Shown piece after piece: positions 34,563 through 46,600 of a stretch of 64,000 nt of DNA. Position 1 is the stretch's first letter. Each line of letters opens with the position of its first letter. The notes under the pieces are model-generated. The model had not been told where the DNA came from. It worked only from the letters and a program-made list of their open reading frames with translations, and searched no databases. A program made the translations under genes and the position numbers. This DNA comes from Spisula solida. Its lineage: Eukaryota > Mollusca > Bivalvia > Venerida > Mactridae. The stretch is taken from the NCBI GenBank assembly GCA_947247005.1, contig OX365944.1, positions 5,096,501 to 5,160,500 of the forward strand, in the 5' to 3' direction.

Positions 34563-34614
34563 GCATTATTTTAAAAACTGCTGTCCATGCAACAACCGCG
34601 GTTGTTGTTGGTAG

Positions 34615-36650
34615 ATGCGATCCTGTTCTTGATGAATTAGGCATTTCGCACACCCTGTGTCAATGGCATACATGTTTTGGTTGAACGCAGACCTGCACTA
34701 AATGTTAGTCCCGACAAACGCATCATTTTCAAAAATTGTCTGCTATACATCCAAACAAATCTACAGATACGGTCAGTTTTGTACTAAAACATAACTGATA
34801 AATTTGTTTTACTGATTCAAAACAAAGAAATTTCTGTACCGGTCTGCGGGGTTACCAAGGAAACCAACTGCCAGACTATAGCCATACCCCATGTAGACGA
34901 GTATCAGTTAACCATGTGGTTTTTATAGCTCAAACGTAGACTTTGCTTTGTCCAACTTCATAATGTCATAATTTGCTAACATAACCTTATTATGATATTA
35001 ATAAAACGTCAGATACATTCAATCTACTTTGGTGTTTATATATTACTGGTATATTTATTATGACATAAATGAACTTCATTGCAAAAGGCACTCCGACTTG
35101 TGATTGCACTTCATAAGTTCCAAGGTATCACAAACATAAATTATATTATAATTGACCTGGATTGTCCGGAAATCACCTACGTGACGATACATTAAACAAA
35201 TCGAATATAAATCTTAAACAGTGAAATAGAAGTTCATGCTACCATATCAGCAAATAGTTAGTGAAATTCAAACAATACAATGATGTGCATTATTCAGCCT
35301 ACATAGTCGTGAAGTTGGCAGGCTAGCGGCCTAGCTCTGTTAATACTCCAGTTCTCATAAACCTTACAATCAAAATTTCGATGTATGCAAGAAAATGTAA
35401 TGTTTTCACCATTTTCGTTTCCATAGCAACCGGGATTGTTGTCATAATATAAATATGAAATGTTATTCACTATCTCATGACAAGCCCCTTATAGGCCCCT
35501 CTCCACATACTAAGTTTAATAACGACACCATGAAAATTATTTTACTTAATCATATAATAAAGATTTCTTCACGGATGAGCATGACTGACCTTACAGACAA
35601 ACGGATGGACACACGTATGTAGGTCAAATTAAGATCATGATGCATGTTTATCAGTTGATGACTTAAAAAACACTCTCATTTAGATATGTTTACCCAAAAT
35701 AAAGAAATTAATTCATGTTTTATGGTACAAAAATAATTATCATATTTTCTGAAAAGTGGGTGGGGTAAATCTACCCCTTCATTTTCACATTATTTGCTTA
35801 AAAAATTGAAATAAATGGTTTATTGAAAATATTTTGCTTGTAAATTCCTTTTATCAACAACATGGTTTGATATTTTAACCTGCGTGTGTGTATAACATTA
35901 AACTACTGATAAACTGTTATACCCAAATTTTCATGGAATAAAATAATGAAAAGTATAGTGACCTTCTTAAAATCGCGTTTTAAGGTACTTCCGCAACTTT
36001 CTGAACAGGGGATTTTTTCCTGGTAGTAGTTTAGACATTAAAAAAATTAAAAATACTCAAAACAAAACTTTTGCAATTTTGTCTAGGTTAAGGCCATTTT
36101 TGGGCTAGAATGACTGGCCTATAAGCAACGCACTTCCCGGTCAATGATAAATATAGTGAGCAATGGAGTACACCCCGTAGAGAACACATTGCTAGATTAA
36201 CAGAAGCAAGGTATATTGATACATGATAAATGTTTTTCAAATACTTTGTTATTCATTCGCTCGGCACATAACAAAACCAAATAATTAGAGGATATATGTT
36301 TGTTTAAACTGAATACGATTTATATCTCATCATGACATTTGTTGTGATAAAGTTCAAAATTACTGTTACATATTATAGTTGGTTATGTTAGATTAATCGG
36401 AATTGTCCGATAATACAAGACTTAGTCATGTATTTGAATTATTAGGACAGATACATTTAAACATACATCGGAATAAATTTAATCAGCATCCAAACTGCAA
36501 AAAACACATCCTAAACAATACAACTAAATCATCTGCTCGCAGAAAACTATTTGACTTGTTACAGTATTTACATATTTATAGTTACCCACCGTATGTTACT
36601 CTTTTTATCGGTCACTTGACAAATAAGTATAAATGTTAGATCCGTCAAAC
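34615..36650. other. No recognisable feature
   Basis: AT-rich sequence without coding, splice-flanked or repeat signals that could be identified by eye. Confidence 0.4.
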
Positions 36651-36660
36651 CAATTGTGAT

Positions 36661-36798
36661 CACAGGTAACTGTATCATTGAAAGAGTAAAAAAATGTTTT
36701 TCTTTTATACATTTTATGTTACGTTAGATACTACAACTTTAATAAAAAAATATTTTTGTTTACTCTTTATTAGTGATATTACACTGTAGTTACCTGTG
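36661..36798. mobile_element. 138-bp MITE, CACAGGTAACTGT ends, 8-bp target duplication
   Basis: Inverted ends CACAGGTAACTGTA and TGTAGTTACCTGTG. It is flanked by ATTGTGAT (36653-36660) and ATTGTGAC (36799-36806), an 8-bp duplication with one mismatch. The interior is A/T-rich (GAGTAAAAAAATG mirrored by TTTACTCTTTA). An 8-bp duplication fits the hAT superfamily. Confidence 0.8.
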
Positions 36799-36924
36799 AT
36801 TGTGACTGAAGAAAGACCAAACTCATAAGATCAAAAATGCAGTTGACCAAAGGACTGGCACTATTTACTGAACACGCTTTCCACCCTCGGAACATTTACC
36901 TAAAAAAGTAACAAAAATATCATA

Positions 36925-37101
36925 TTAAGTCAGACAGGGGGGGGGGGGGGGGCATCATTCAACTTAACCAGCCAAGCACAGAAAACATTAAAAAAGGCAC
37001 AATTACTGAACCAACCGATCACAGAAAACATAAAACACATATGTAAGGCACAATGTCAAACTAAACAAGTAAAGATCAAGCTGGCGAAAAGTAGGCTGAA
37101 T
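36925..37101 (+). repeat. R1 repeat, left part, split by a MITE
   Basis: ATATTAAGTCAGACAGG followed by a run of 14 G, then AACCAGCCAAGCACAG and GCTGGCGAAAAGTAGGCTGA. It continues at 37964. Confidence 0.78.
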
Positions 37102-37963
37102 CACAGGTTACTGTGTAAAAAAAAATTTTTTTTTGTTCTATTTATTAATCTTATACAAGATGTATTTCCCAGGAATTGACTAGGTATCAAAAACAAGAAT
37201 CGGCTTTCAATATCTTCATAAAGCAATTATATTCATAAAAAAACATGACTATAACTACTTTCATGCAAGATCCCATCGAAATTGGTCAAGAAGTTATGCC
37301 ATAAATACGTATCACGGTGTCCACCCGATCACTGAGGTGGACTCAATAAAAACAAAAAAACGGAAATATTGAGGATAAATCTACATATGTCGAATTTACC
37401 ATTGTGTAGAAACAAAATAATGTGGTAGAATTAAAGAACGCAAACGTTGAAACAGATTTACCTGAATGACACACGTTAACTTCACTTAATGTATACGTTT
37501 AAGCCGAAAAACGAATCGGCTGCATATTTTATTGTCAAAATGACTCCATGTTTGTCAAATGACGATTTTGTGACAGCGATTTTCATTGGTTGATTTTTAT
37601 ACGCTAACCAATGAAAATGGCCGTTAGAAAACCGTCGATAACGCTAAAACCCACATTGACCGTCCCGACAGCGTTTTACCTCGTCGACAATTGTGAGCAA
37701 AGTTTAAACTTTGAATTATATCGTTTGAAAGTAAATTTAAGCCTGTTTTCAAATGCTTTCAATGCACATACGTGTATTTGTTCACATAAAGCCTAATAAA
37801 GATAATTTATGATGCAAATGCTGTAAATTATGAAAACCAAAATGCACCCCAGTGACTGTTGGGCTCAATGCCTACGTAATAAACCTTGATTATGAATATA
37901 TAAATTTGACAAAAAAAATGTTTTTTTTTTTTTAAATCTTAATTAATGATACAGTTACCTGTG
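37102..37963. mobile_element. 862-bp MITE related to 36661, inserted in R1
   Basis: Ends CACAGGTTACTGT and ACAGTTACCTGTG. Flanks GGCTGAAT (37094-37101) and GACTGAAT (37964-37971) form an 8-bp duplication with one mismatch in R1 sequence. An internal hairpin TTTTCATTGGTT/AACCAATGAAAA lies at 37578-37617. No transposase. Confidence 0.8.
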
Positions 37964-38100
37964 GACTGAATTAGTTCAGCCTTCAAAAAGCTGATGCCCT
38001 AGCTAAACAACACAGTTCCCACAGTAAAACGACTACGATGCCTAGTTTTAGCTGTCAGAAATCCTAAAAAGAAGTGCCCAACAAACACGCAAACAAGTTC
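37964..38100 (+). repeat. R1 repeat, right part
   Basis: Continues the copy at 36925: TAGTTCAGCCTTC, CCCACAGTAAAACGACTACG, CCTAGTTTTAGCTGTCAGAA and AAGTGCCCAACA, as in the copy at 10725. Confidence 0.75.
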
Positions 38101-38850
38101 TTACCGGTAATAATGCTAAATATGCGACAACGAGAACTATTCAAAGCTGTGTTTCCATTACCATGGTTCTTTTTTCGGCTGTTTCACCAAATGTGATAAC
38201 AGAGATTGACTAGTTTAAAAAATAGGTTCAAATAGGCGTAGCGTTTTTTCAACTTGTTTAAAATAATAATCTTAAATGAATTTTATAACTTGTCGCAAAT
38301 AAGTTTTATAACCTGTCGTTTGGCGGCTATCTGTTGTTTATTTATAGTTTATGCTGTTTCGGTGTAAATGTCCAATGTTTCTTCCACGTTGTCATTGTCC
38401 ATTTGCATTCTCTTGACGGACTCGATTACGTGTTCCTATACTGGCAGGAAATGACTGGCTGATTTATTGAATCAAGAATAACAACATTATTCATTGCTAA
38501 CTCATATTGCTCATCAGTATCCATTGTAAGCATGTATACTGTTTATGCAATATCAACTTTCCTATTGTGATCACAAATGAAAATTTGAATGCGCCAAACA
38601 ATATGGCTTTTATTCAACACATTTTCCTATGTTCGTGTAAATACGATCTACCGCTAGCTGGGGGTTAAATAATGCTTATTTTATATTAATATCTGTTTAA
38701 ACTACGGCATACTTGTGCAGTAGAATTGAAAATAATTCCAATAATAATTTCAAGAATAATTATGACAATATTCGTAGTATGCCAATAAATCGTCTCACCC
38801 AAGGACGAGACAACAAATGGATTAAACCACATAGTGTAAGACTGAAACAA
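38101..38850. other. No recognisable feature
   Basis: AT-rich sequence between R1 and the LINE tail. Nothing supported. Confidence 0.4.
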
Positions 38851-39049
38851 ATTAATATTATTACAGTTTATTCATAAATATGATTAGACCACCGGCCCAT
38901 ACACAACATATATAACATACATATATACCAAATGTAGTGGTTAGTGTGGTATTGACAATTCATATACATTTTTATAGCAATAGCATGAGATCAATAGCAT
39001 ACATGTATAAACAACAACATTTACTATTCAAATGATGATTTCAAAAAAT

Positions 39050-39745
39050 CCTCTCGTCTCTTATTGGATCAGTAATATTATCAGATAACAATCTATAAAA
39101 ACTAAGATTTGACTTGTTTGTACTATATATTTTCGGAATATGTTTACTTCTAATGTCATCATACAAAGGGCAATTAAAAACAAAGTGGATTTCATCCTCA
39201 ATATAACCTTCACAATGAAGACAGCTGCGATACTCTCTTGGTATATCATGGTATCTCCCCGTTTATACCATTAAACTATGCGACGAGAATTTAAATGTCG
39301 CCATAGCGCGCCTAAATTTATCAATGTCGATAACTTTAATATAGTTTTCACATACAAAATCTGTCTTAATATTTACATAAAGACTCAGTTTACTTGTGCT
39401 AGCACATTCAGATCGCCAATTTTGAATAAATTCATCTTTGAGTCTTTGTTCAAAATTAAACAAAAATAAGTCCGGCCTATTCACACACTGGGCCTCCCAA
39501 ACATAACCAAACCCATTCTCAAGGAGACACTTTTTGACATCTGTAGCCCAGTTGTGGTAACCAAGAGCATCATAATGTACAATCATATCATAACATAATC
39601 GAAAATATCTACTAGAAGGCATTGACAATATCCGCAACCAGTATTTAATACAGCGTTTTGCTGCAAGTATGCACATGGGAAAACGCCCCAGATCTCCTAG
39701 AACAGCATTGTTACATGAATTGTTGCTGACATGTAGCAATATTGC
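39050..39745 (-). mobile_element. LINE C-terminal fragment, frameshifted
   Basis: 39739-39263 reads NNAVLGDLGRFPM, IKYWLRIL and a FIQNW block like the LINEs at 8606 and 15168. After a frameshift near 39262 a second frame continues with RYHDIPREYRSCLHCEG and EDEIHFVFNCPLYDD, down to about 39060. The AT-rich stretch 38850-39050 is probably its 3' UTR. Non-functional. Confidence 0.8.
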
Positions 39746-40195
39746 GGTTCTGGTAACATGCTGAACAATTATAGGGTAGGTAGTTTTTATTTTTCAGATT
39801 TATTTTATTGATTGTATGTACTGGAAAATCAACCACCAGTCCTAGTTCCAGCAAAATACAAATAAAATAGTTAGGGTACGGGCAACAATAGGGTAGATAG
39901 AGACCACACTAGTTTTTATTTCTGGCCTAACACAATAGAAACATGGTCAATACAAGAAAAATGATCATTTTTGCAGAGTATTATACATGTTCTATACGTT
40001 TCCTCGGGGAATAATAAAATTCTATGGACTTTGTATGAAACAGCAGTCATAATAATGAAAGATATTTATCTATTTTTATAGGCTGATGAGGATACTAGAA
40101 ATCAAAGAATACAAGATAAACAAAACATTCTGATAACGTGACAGAACAAACGTAAAGTAATAGAACTAAGGAGCATTTTATGTGGTTTGTGACAA

Positions 40196-41860
40196 AGGAA
40201 CGCAAGTAAAAATATGTAAACACAAAGTTTGAAACAGCAGTAAGTATTTTGTTCTTTTACCAATTTTCACTAAACATCCTCGACGCTTTAGCCGAAAATG
40301 AGTACTATCCACGCAACGTGATGCTTTTCAACAAAATATCACAGTTTCTCAACTGCCTGTGTAGCAGTAGGCAAACATGTGACATTTAGCACACATATCA
40401 AGTGGTATGGCTATTACTCATTCTCATCAAAGGGATTCGACCCGATAAAATATCTTTCACATCTATACTATGAATACATAAGACAGGGGTCTTTCTTTAT
40501 GACTGGCCCTCATATACCCAACTCAACATTATGTCCAATATTTTAAACAAGCTGAATACAATCATTTAATTTGTACTGCACACTTCAAGACAATATAATA
40601 TTATACATAAAAAATACAACTTTTATCAATACACGTACACAATGTCGCCTGTGTCGAGCATAGAATGTTCACAAAATGCGTAAAACCCAGTTTGACGACA
40701 TAACCCTGCACAGACAGAAACTAGAAAACGGCCTTCGATAAAGATGAGAAATCATTATTTACGCACGATCTCAGGAAATTAGTATGACGATTTGGTAGAG
40801 GAACATATTTGGATTAACTCACCGACACTCGTCCGTTTCTGTACAGCTTACCTAGACGAAAGCAGCAATTCAACAACATTGACTGAAAACAATTCGCCGA
40901 CTTTTGCCATTTTGACAGTGACAGCACGGCTTTTGTTACGAGTAATTTGATTGGCTGAAGAGTTGCATGGTATTACCCGAACACCAATCATTTTCTATAT
41001 TGTCACATGATTCGTCACGTGATACTACAATGGTCGAAATGAATGTAAATATTAGAAATTGAATATCAGTTCTCCCTGAACTCGGATTATCGTCTATTTA
41101 AGCGGAACAGAAACATATAGGTGGCGGTAAGTTGCAAAAAATATGTCCCACTATCAAATCGTCGTACTAATATCCTGAGATCGTGTGTAAAAAATGATTT
41201 CTCTTCTTTATCGAAGGCCGTTTTCTAGTTTCTGTCTGTGCAGGGTTATGTCGTCAAACCGGGTTTTACGCATTTTGTGAACATTCTATGCTCGACACAG
41301 GCGACATTGTGTACGTGTATTGATAAAAGTTGTATTTTTTATGTATAATATTATATTGTCTTAAAGTGTGCAGTACAAATTAAATGATTGTATTCGGCTT
41401 GTTTAAAATATTGGACATAATGTTGAGTTGGGTATATGAGGGCCAGTCATAAAGAAAGACCCCTGTCTTATGTATTCATAGTATAGATGTGAAAGATATT
41501 TTATCGGGTCGAATCCCTTTGATTCTCATCTGCCTGTGTAGCAGTAGGCAAACATGTGACATTTAGCACACATATCAAGTGGTATGGCTATTACTCATTC
41601 TCATCTGCCTGTGTAGCAGTAGGGACATGTGACATTTAGCACACATATCAAGTGGTATGGCTATTACTCATTCTCATCTGCCTGTGTAGCAGTAGGCAGA
41701 CATGTGACATTTAGCACACATATCAAGTGATATGGCTATTACTCATTCTCAACTTGAACGTCCAGTGTGTCTCGTTAGAATCGATCAAAGAATAAACTTC
41801 AGTTTTGTGTTTACATATTTGTACTTGCATTATTAGACACATATTATGTCACATGTCACG
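40196..41860. mobile_element. Compound inverted-repeat element with 75-bp subrepeats
   Basis: Outer ends share AGTAAAAATATGTAAACACAAAG (left) and its complement near 41805-41830. Inner arms 40427-40825 and 41120-41522 are almost identical over about 395 bp. A unit of about 75 bp starting CTGCCTGTGTAGCAGTAGG occurs once left of the arm (about 40354) and three times right of it (41530, 41605, 41678). No ORF of note. Confidence 0.8.
41530..41752 (+). repeat. 75-bp tandem repeat, three units
   Basis: The unit runs CTGCCTGTGTAGCAGTAGG ... GGTATGGCTATTACTCATTC. Units are nearly identical; a single further copy lies at about 40354. Confidence 0.9.
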
Positions 41861-42254
41861 TGCTACGTTCAGACTGGTCTAGCAAGAGAAAACGACTGTA
41901 TAGATCACCAGTCACTTGTATTTTGCCTCATATACGTATATTACGGATAAGGTCATAGCACCAAAGAGTACTGCATTATTACACGATCGACTTTATTATA
42001 TTTCTCATAATGCTTCGTAGACACAAATATAACAATGCATCATATTCATTATTTTTAGATGTACTTCATTTAATGTCTAACCTTTATCAAAATCGTATTT
42101 AACATTACAGCGTTCATGAATTATTAAAAAAAAATTGATCCATTTGTATTTTATTGGTATATGCAAACTATTGCTGACAAAATAGATTAATGGTAGTGCG
42201 AAGAAATGTATACATGTCACTCAATGTCCAAAGGTATTTACCAAAAAGATAATT

Positions 42255-42440
42255 TTAAGTCAGACAGGGAAGGCAGCACTCACATGAGCACAAAAACATT
42301 AAAAACATTCAAGACTCAATGCCCGACCGATTCAACCGAGCACAGAAAACTTAAAACACATACAAGGCATTATGTCAAACTAAACAAGTAAAAGCCTCCA
42401 CCCAAGTCCAAGCTGTCGAAAAGTAGATTGAATTAGTTTC
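42255..42440 (+). repeat. R1 repeat
   Basis: TTTAAGTCAGACAGGGAAGG, then GCACTCACATGAGCAC, ACCGAGCACAGAAAACTTAA and CCAAGCTGTCGAAAAGTAGA. Confidence 0.8.
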
Positions 42441-43121
42441 AGCAATCAATACAGAATTAATGCACCATTAAAAGCAAACCCATTTGAATACATTGGAACG
42501 AAAAAAAGCCGTTTGCCGCATGTTTATTCAATAACAGGGCTAAGGTAACTAAAAACGTGGATATTCCATGAAATTAAATGTTTCTAATAAGGTACATTAC
42601 TCTGTCTACATTATTTTCTAGCAAACTGGAAACTACAGATGCAATTCAAATAACGTACGTATAATTACTGTTAGACGCAGGCTGTGGCTTCTATGTTTAC
42701 AATTTCTTAAAATTTGTATTTCAAAATTTGTTTAGATGTGGTACTGCAGCTCTCGATGATTTATGAATTTCGTGCTAGTAGGACTTTTATGAAGGACTAA
42801 AATTATACCCACTTCTAATATCCATAATGATAATTGTCACAAAAACGGAAGTAAATATATGGCAGTTCCTTTTAAATGACTAGATGCCAATGAGCTCTTC
42901 CAGATTTGACCTCATTCTGCAATCCTGAAATCTGATATCGACCACATTTGTAATTTGACGCGCATCGTGTATAGCAACATTCACGCATTAGTTAATTGAA
43001 ATTGAGTGATAGAGAGACGGAGCAATCAACAAGCACGGAAAACATATAAGGAGAAAAAACATAACGCTAGGATAGTTCATGTGCTGTAACAAAGTGTTTG
43101 CAATAAATTGTTATATGAAAT
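42441..43121. other. 5' flank of Kv-like gene A
   Basis: About 680 bp upstream of the ATG, presumably promoter and 5' UTR. No core promoter element could be assigned with confidence. Confidence 0.35.
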
Positions 43122-43649
43122 ATGGTTCAACAACAACAGAGCACAATCCGTCGTCTACAAGGACGGACGGAGGCCAATAAAACTATGGAATCCGGACGAA
43201 ATGACAAGGTGATTAAGCTGAATATCGGAGGAACTGTTTTTAAAACATACACCTCGTCGTTAAATACTTTTGCTGGTTCGAAATTAGCAAACGCTGAATT
43301 ACTTGATGAATATTATGACAGGAATGACGAGGAATACTTCTTTGACCGCAATCCTATTATTTTTGCATACATTATCGATGCGTGTCGAAAAGGAGCTATA
43401 CATCTTCCAGGCGATGTTTGTGGGGTCACCTTTAGAAAGGAGCTAGAATTCTGGGAGATATCGCCGGCGGAAGTGGCCCCATGTTGTTGGAGAGCCTTGT
43501 ATCAAAGTGATGAAGATTTGGCCACGATGTCGGACTTGATAAAACAATACAACCTTACAAAACACGAGCTTTTGATGTTAGGAGACCATACATGGCGAAA
43601 CCGACTGTGGCAGTTTATTGACCAACCAACTTCATCAAAGCCCGCTATG
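43122..43649 (+). CDS. Kv-like gene A, exon 1 (T1 domain)
   Basis: 176 codons from ATG at 43122 to ATG at 43647-43649, then donor GTAAGT; phase 0. The reading frame runs 18 nt into the intron before a stop, so the exon end is set by the splice site. A second in-frame Met at residue 22 is a possible alternative start. Confidence 0.9.
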
Positions 43650-46600
43650 GTAAGTTCTTTAGTTTAATTCATATATGTTTTATTAGAGCGGGATATTTTC
43701 ATGAAACGAATTATTCGCATTTTCTTGATTGCTTCAATTTGCGACCGAAGAAACAACGACGACCGCAAAGCAGTGTAGGTAACCTTTTGGATACGTCAGG
43801 GGTAGATCATAAGGGAGATAACATTTTAAAACAGTGTCTAATTTCTGGACATGTGTTCAATTATTAAAGTCTGATGCAAACTATTAGAACTAGATATGTG
43901 GAAACCCACTACCATTTGGTCATTTTAATAGCCGTAACTCCGGTAATACTTGATGCATCTCAATCGAATAATTAAATGGGAAATTGCATATGCTGACTAA
44001 TATTTCTAATTATGTCCACACTAGTTTCTTTTTGTGTGGCTGTTAAGGTCGCTTTGTACTTTCTTTTTTCTTCTTATGTGTCCATGTATTAAGACAAATG
44101 CTGTCAAGTCTAACTGCACATTTTGGTAACTGTACTTTCTTATTTTCTACTTTATAATGAACTAATGTCTAAAATCACAAATAAATCATACCCATCACGA
44201 TATGACCGTAGTTCTAGTATCAGGGGATCGAACGCTGCAACATTATAAATTAGCAATTATTCGTTTTCAATTTCTGAGCATGGCGGCTTGAACAACTAAA
44301 CGCGTATTTTATTCATGATTATAACAACCAGCCATGCATCAACGGTTTACTCAGAATAAGAGTGAAAACGAGTTAGATTAATACCAGCAGATCAAATTTC
44401 ACTGAAATGTCAATAGAATTTATGAAATATAGATTTATCATTGAATATATTGGTAACGTTTGCGTATTATGTCTGACATAATATTTAAGTTAGGGAGAAA
44501 GTCCGCGTATCTGTCCATTCCTGAGAAATAATGTTGTTTAGTGCCGAGTTTTCATTATTTCTCAGGAATGGACAGATATGCGGACTTGTCAAATGCAAAT
44601 TTGATGTTAAGAAACAGTAAATGTCAAAAGTGTTATTAAATGTTTTTCAGTTTTGTACCAAAAAAGTCGTCCCTCATGTACCTCTTATAAATGTTTGACC
44701 AAGCAAGACCGAGAAGACCATGCATTTTCTTGAAACCAGTGAAATAGTATAATATCTCTCCATTACTCTAGTGTAGTGTTTGTGCGCTACACGGTCATTT
44801 ACCCAGTGTCACTTGATGAAGTAACATGGTGGTCATTATAACGTTTATGATGAAACCATGCAGTGTTCTAATATTTTAGTGTCAGTGAATATATTTCGCA
44901 TGCGTTACGAAAGTTCAACGAAATTCATTGCATTTTATAGTTAAGTAACATGTTAAGATGCATTTAACAAACGCAGTGACGTATATGCTTTATTATAGTA
45001 CGGCAGAACTTGGGATGAACCGGGATAATTCAAAATGTTTTTGCATTTTCTTGTTGCCAAGATAATACCATAATACCATAAAACAGAATCTGGATGATGC
45101 CACCTTGTACTCATTGGTCGACTCCCACAATGAGGCCCCAAAGGGTACATGTTTTGTTTCGCAAACTAATCAGTATAAACTATAAACTATATATCATTAT
45201 TCGATGAATTCAAAATCAAATCACCTGTAAATTTTGTATATCAAGACTTATAATGCGTGATTTGAAAACAAACAACTTTTTATAGACACCGTGGTAAATT
45301 ATGAAAATGAGACCCTGATATTGATTTAAATCTAATATGAGGCCATTTATTATACAAAAAGAGTAAAAACGTCAATGAATTAATAAAACTATAGCACATA
45401 TACCTTACATATCCTATTTTTTATCGTCAGATTGTGGCCCTAACGATTTACTTTAAATTTTAATGTGAAAATTTACGGAATCTTTCTAGAAATCCTTGGT
45501 GAAAAAATAGTTTTCACAAATATTGAGAGCAGTAACTTCAACTATATTTAACACTAATACGAAATGGAAATATGAGAAATGACCCCCCCCCCCCTTCAAC
45601 TACAAATAAGGCCTTTATTAGACACAAAAGCATATTAGATAGAACTAAGTTCAATAGATTTACAATATTAACGAATCCAATTTCTATATCCTGTATACCA
45701 TGATTTAGTATGAGACTATGATTTAAATAACGAATTGAGACCCATTATCGGTTTTTGCAATAGCATTGTGTACAGCCTATTATGATAAGAACATAAGTAA
45801 TGATGAGTTGTACCAGGAAAAATTGTGGTGTGTTAAAAGAACCCTATAAGGCTCCTATGAATGTTGGCGTACACCATAGGGCTTTGAATAGTTCAACAAA
45901 GAGTTGCAGTGTACTTCTATATGCACACAGGCAACCGTGGAATGGCTTTATTGCAAGGTTTGTACTACCAAATAAGCGTTTGGATGGTTGCGCATGGAGA
46001 TAATGAGTTACTCACATTATTTGGATTTGCTGTACATTTGACGGTAATACCCAAAGATAGTTATCCCTGGAAGCTGAAATAGTTTTGCTCGGTGATGGTT
46101 AATTTCCACATGTTCTCCGTTTTTATGAGTATCCTTTAGAACTGGAATGGTTGAATTCGATAGCGATAAACACTCATTAGGCTATTGTCGGTTGTTGGGA
46201 GTAGCGTCCGCTTCACGTGCGTGAAATCTTGGGTACGATTCCAGGATGCAAAAAACCAATGTTGCTAAAATTGCTACTGGTATATCTTCCTTGCTTGACT
46301 CTTGGCATAGTTAACACCCCATATCACCCCAAATATCTATTTCAGTGACAGTGAGGCCCGCATAGACGTAGAATGATTAAAATCCCAGTGGGGGAGATTC
46401 CCTAGGGACTCAATAGCAGCCAGTGTGAAAACACTATAACAAGAATAATAGATTATTTCAGACTTAATTATTTAGCTGACTAGTTTTATTGAACAACAGG
46501 ATCGTATGGTATACTAGCACATGACAAAATGATGATAATTGCAGTCTCATTAATCTATAACGGACTTCAATTCATTATTTGAATTACAGTCTTGCACTTC

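Noticed and set aside
34087..34614. 175-codon open frame
   Set aside because: It lies wholly in the expanded R3 repeat, its residues follow the octamer periodicity, and it has no family motif.
36940..36953. Poly-G run as a G-quadruplex (also 30577 and the C run at 45585)
   Set aside because: Single homopolymer runs, not four spaced G-tracts; probably slippage or sequencing-sensitive.
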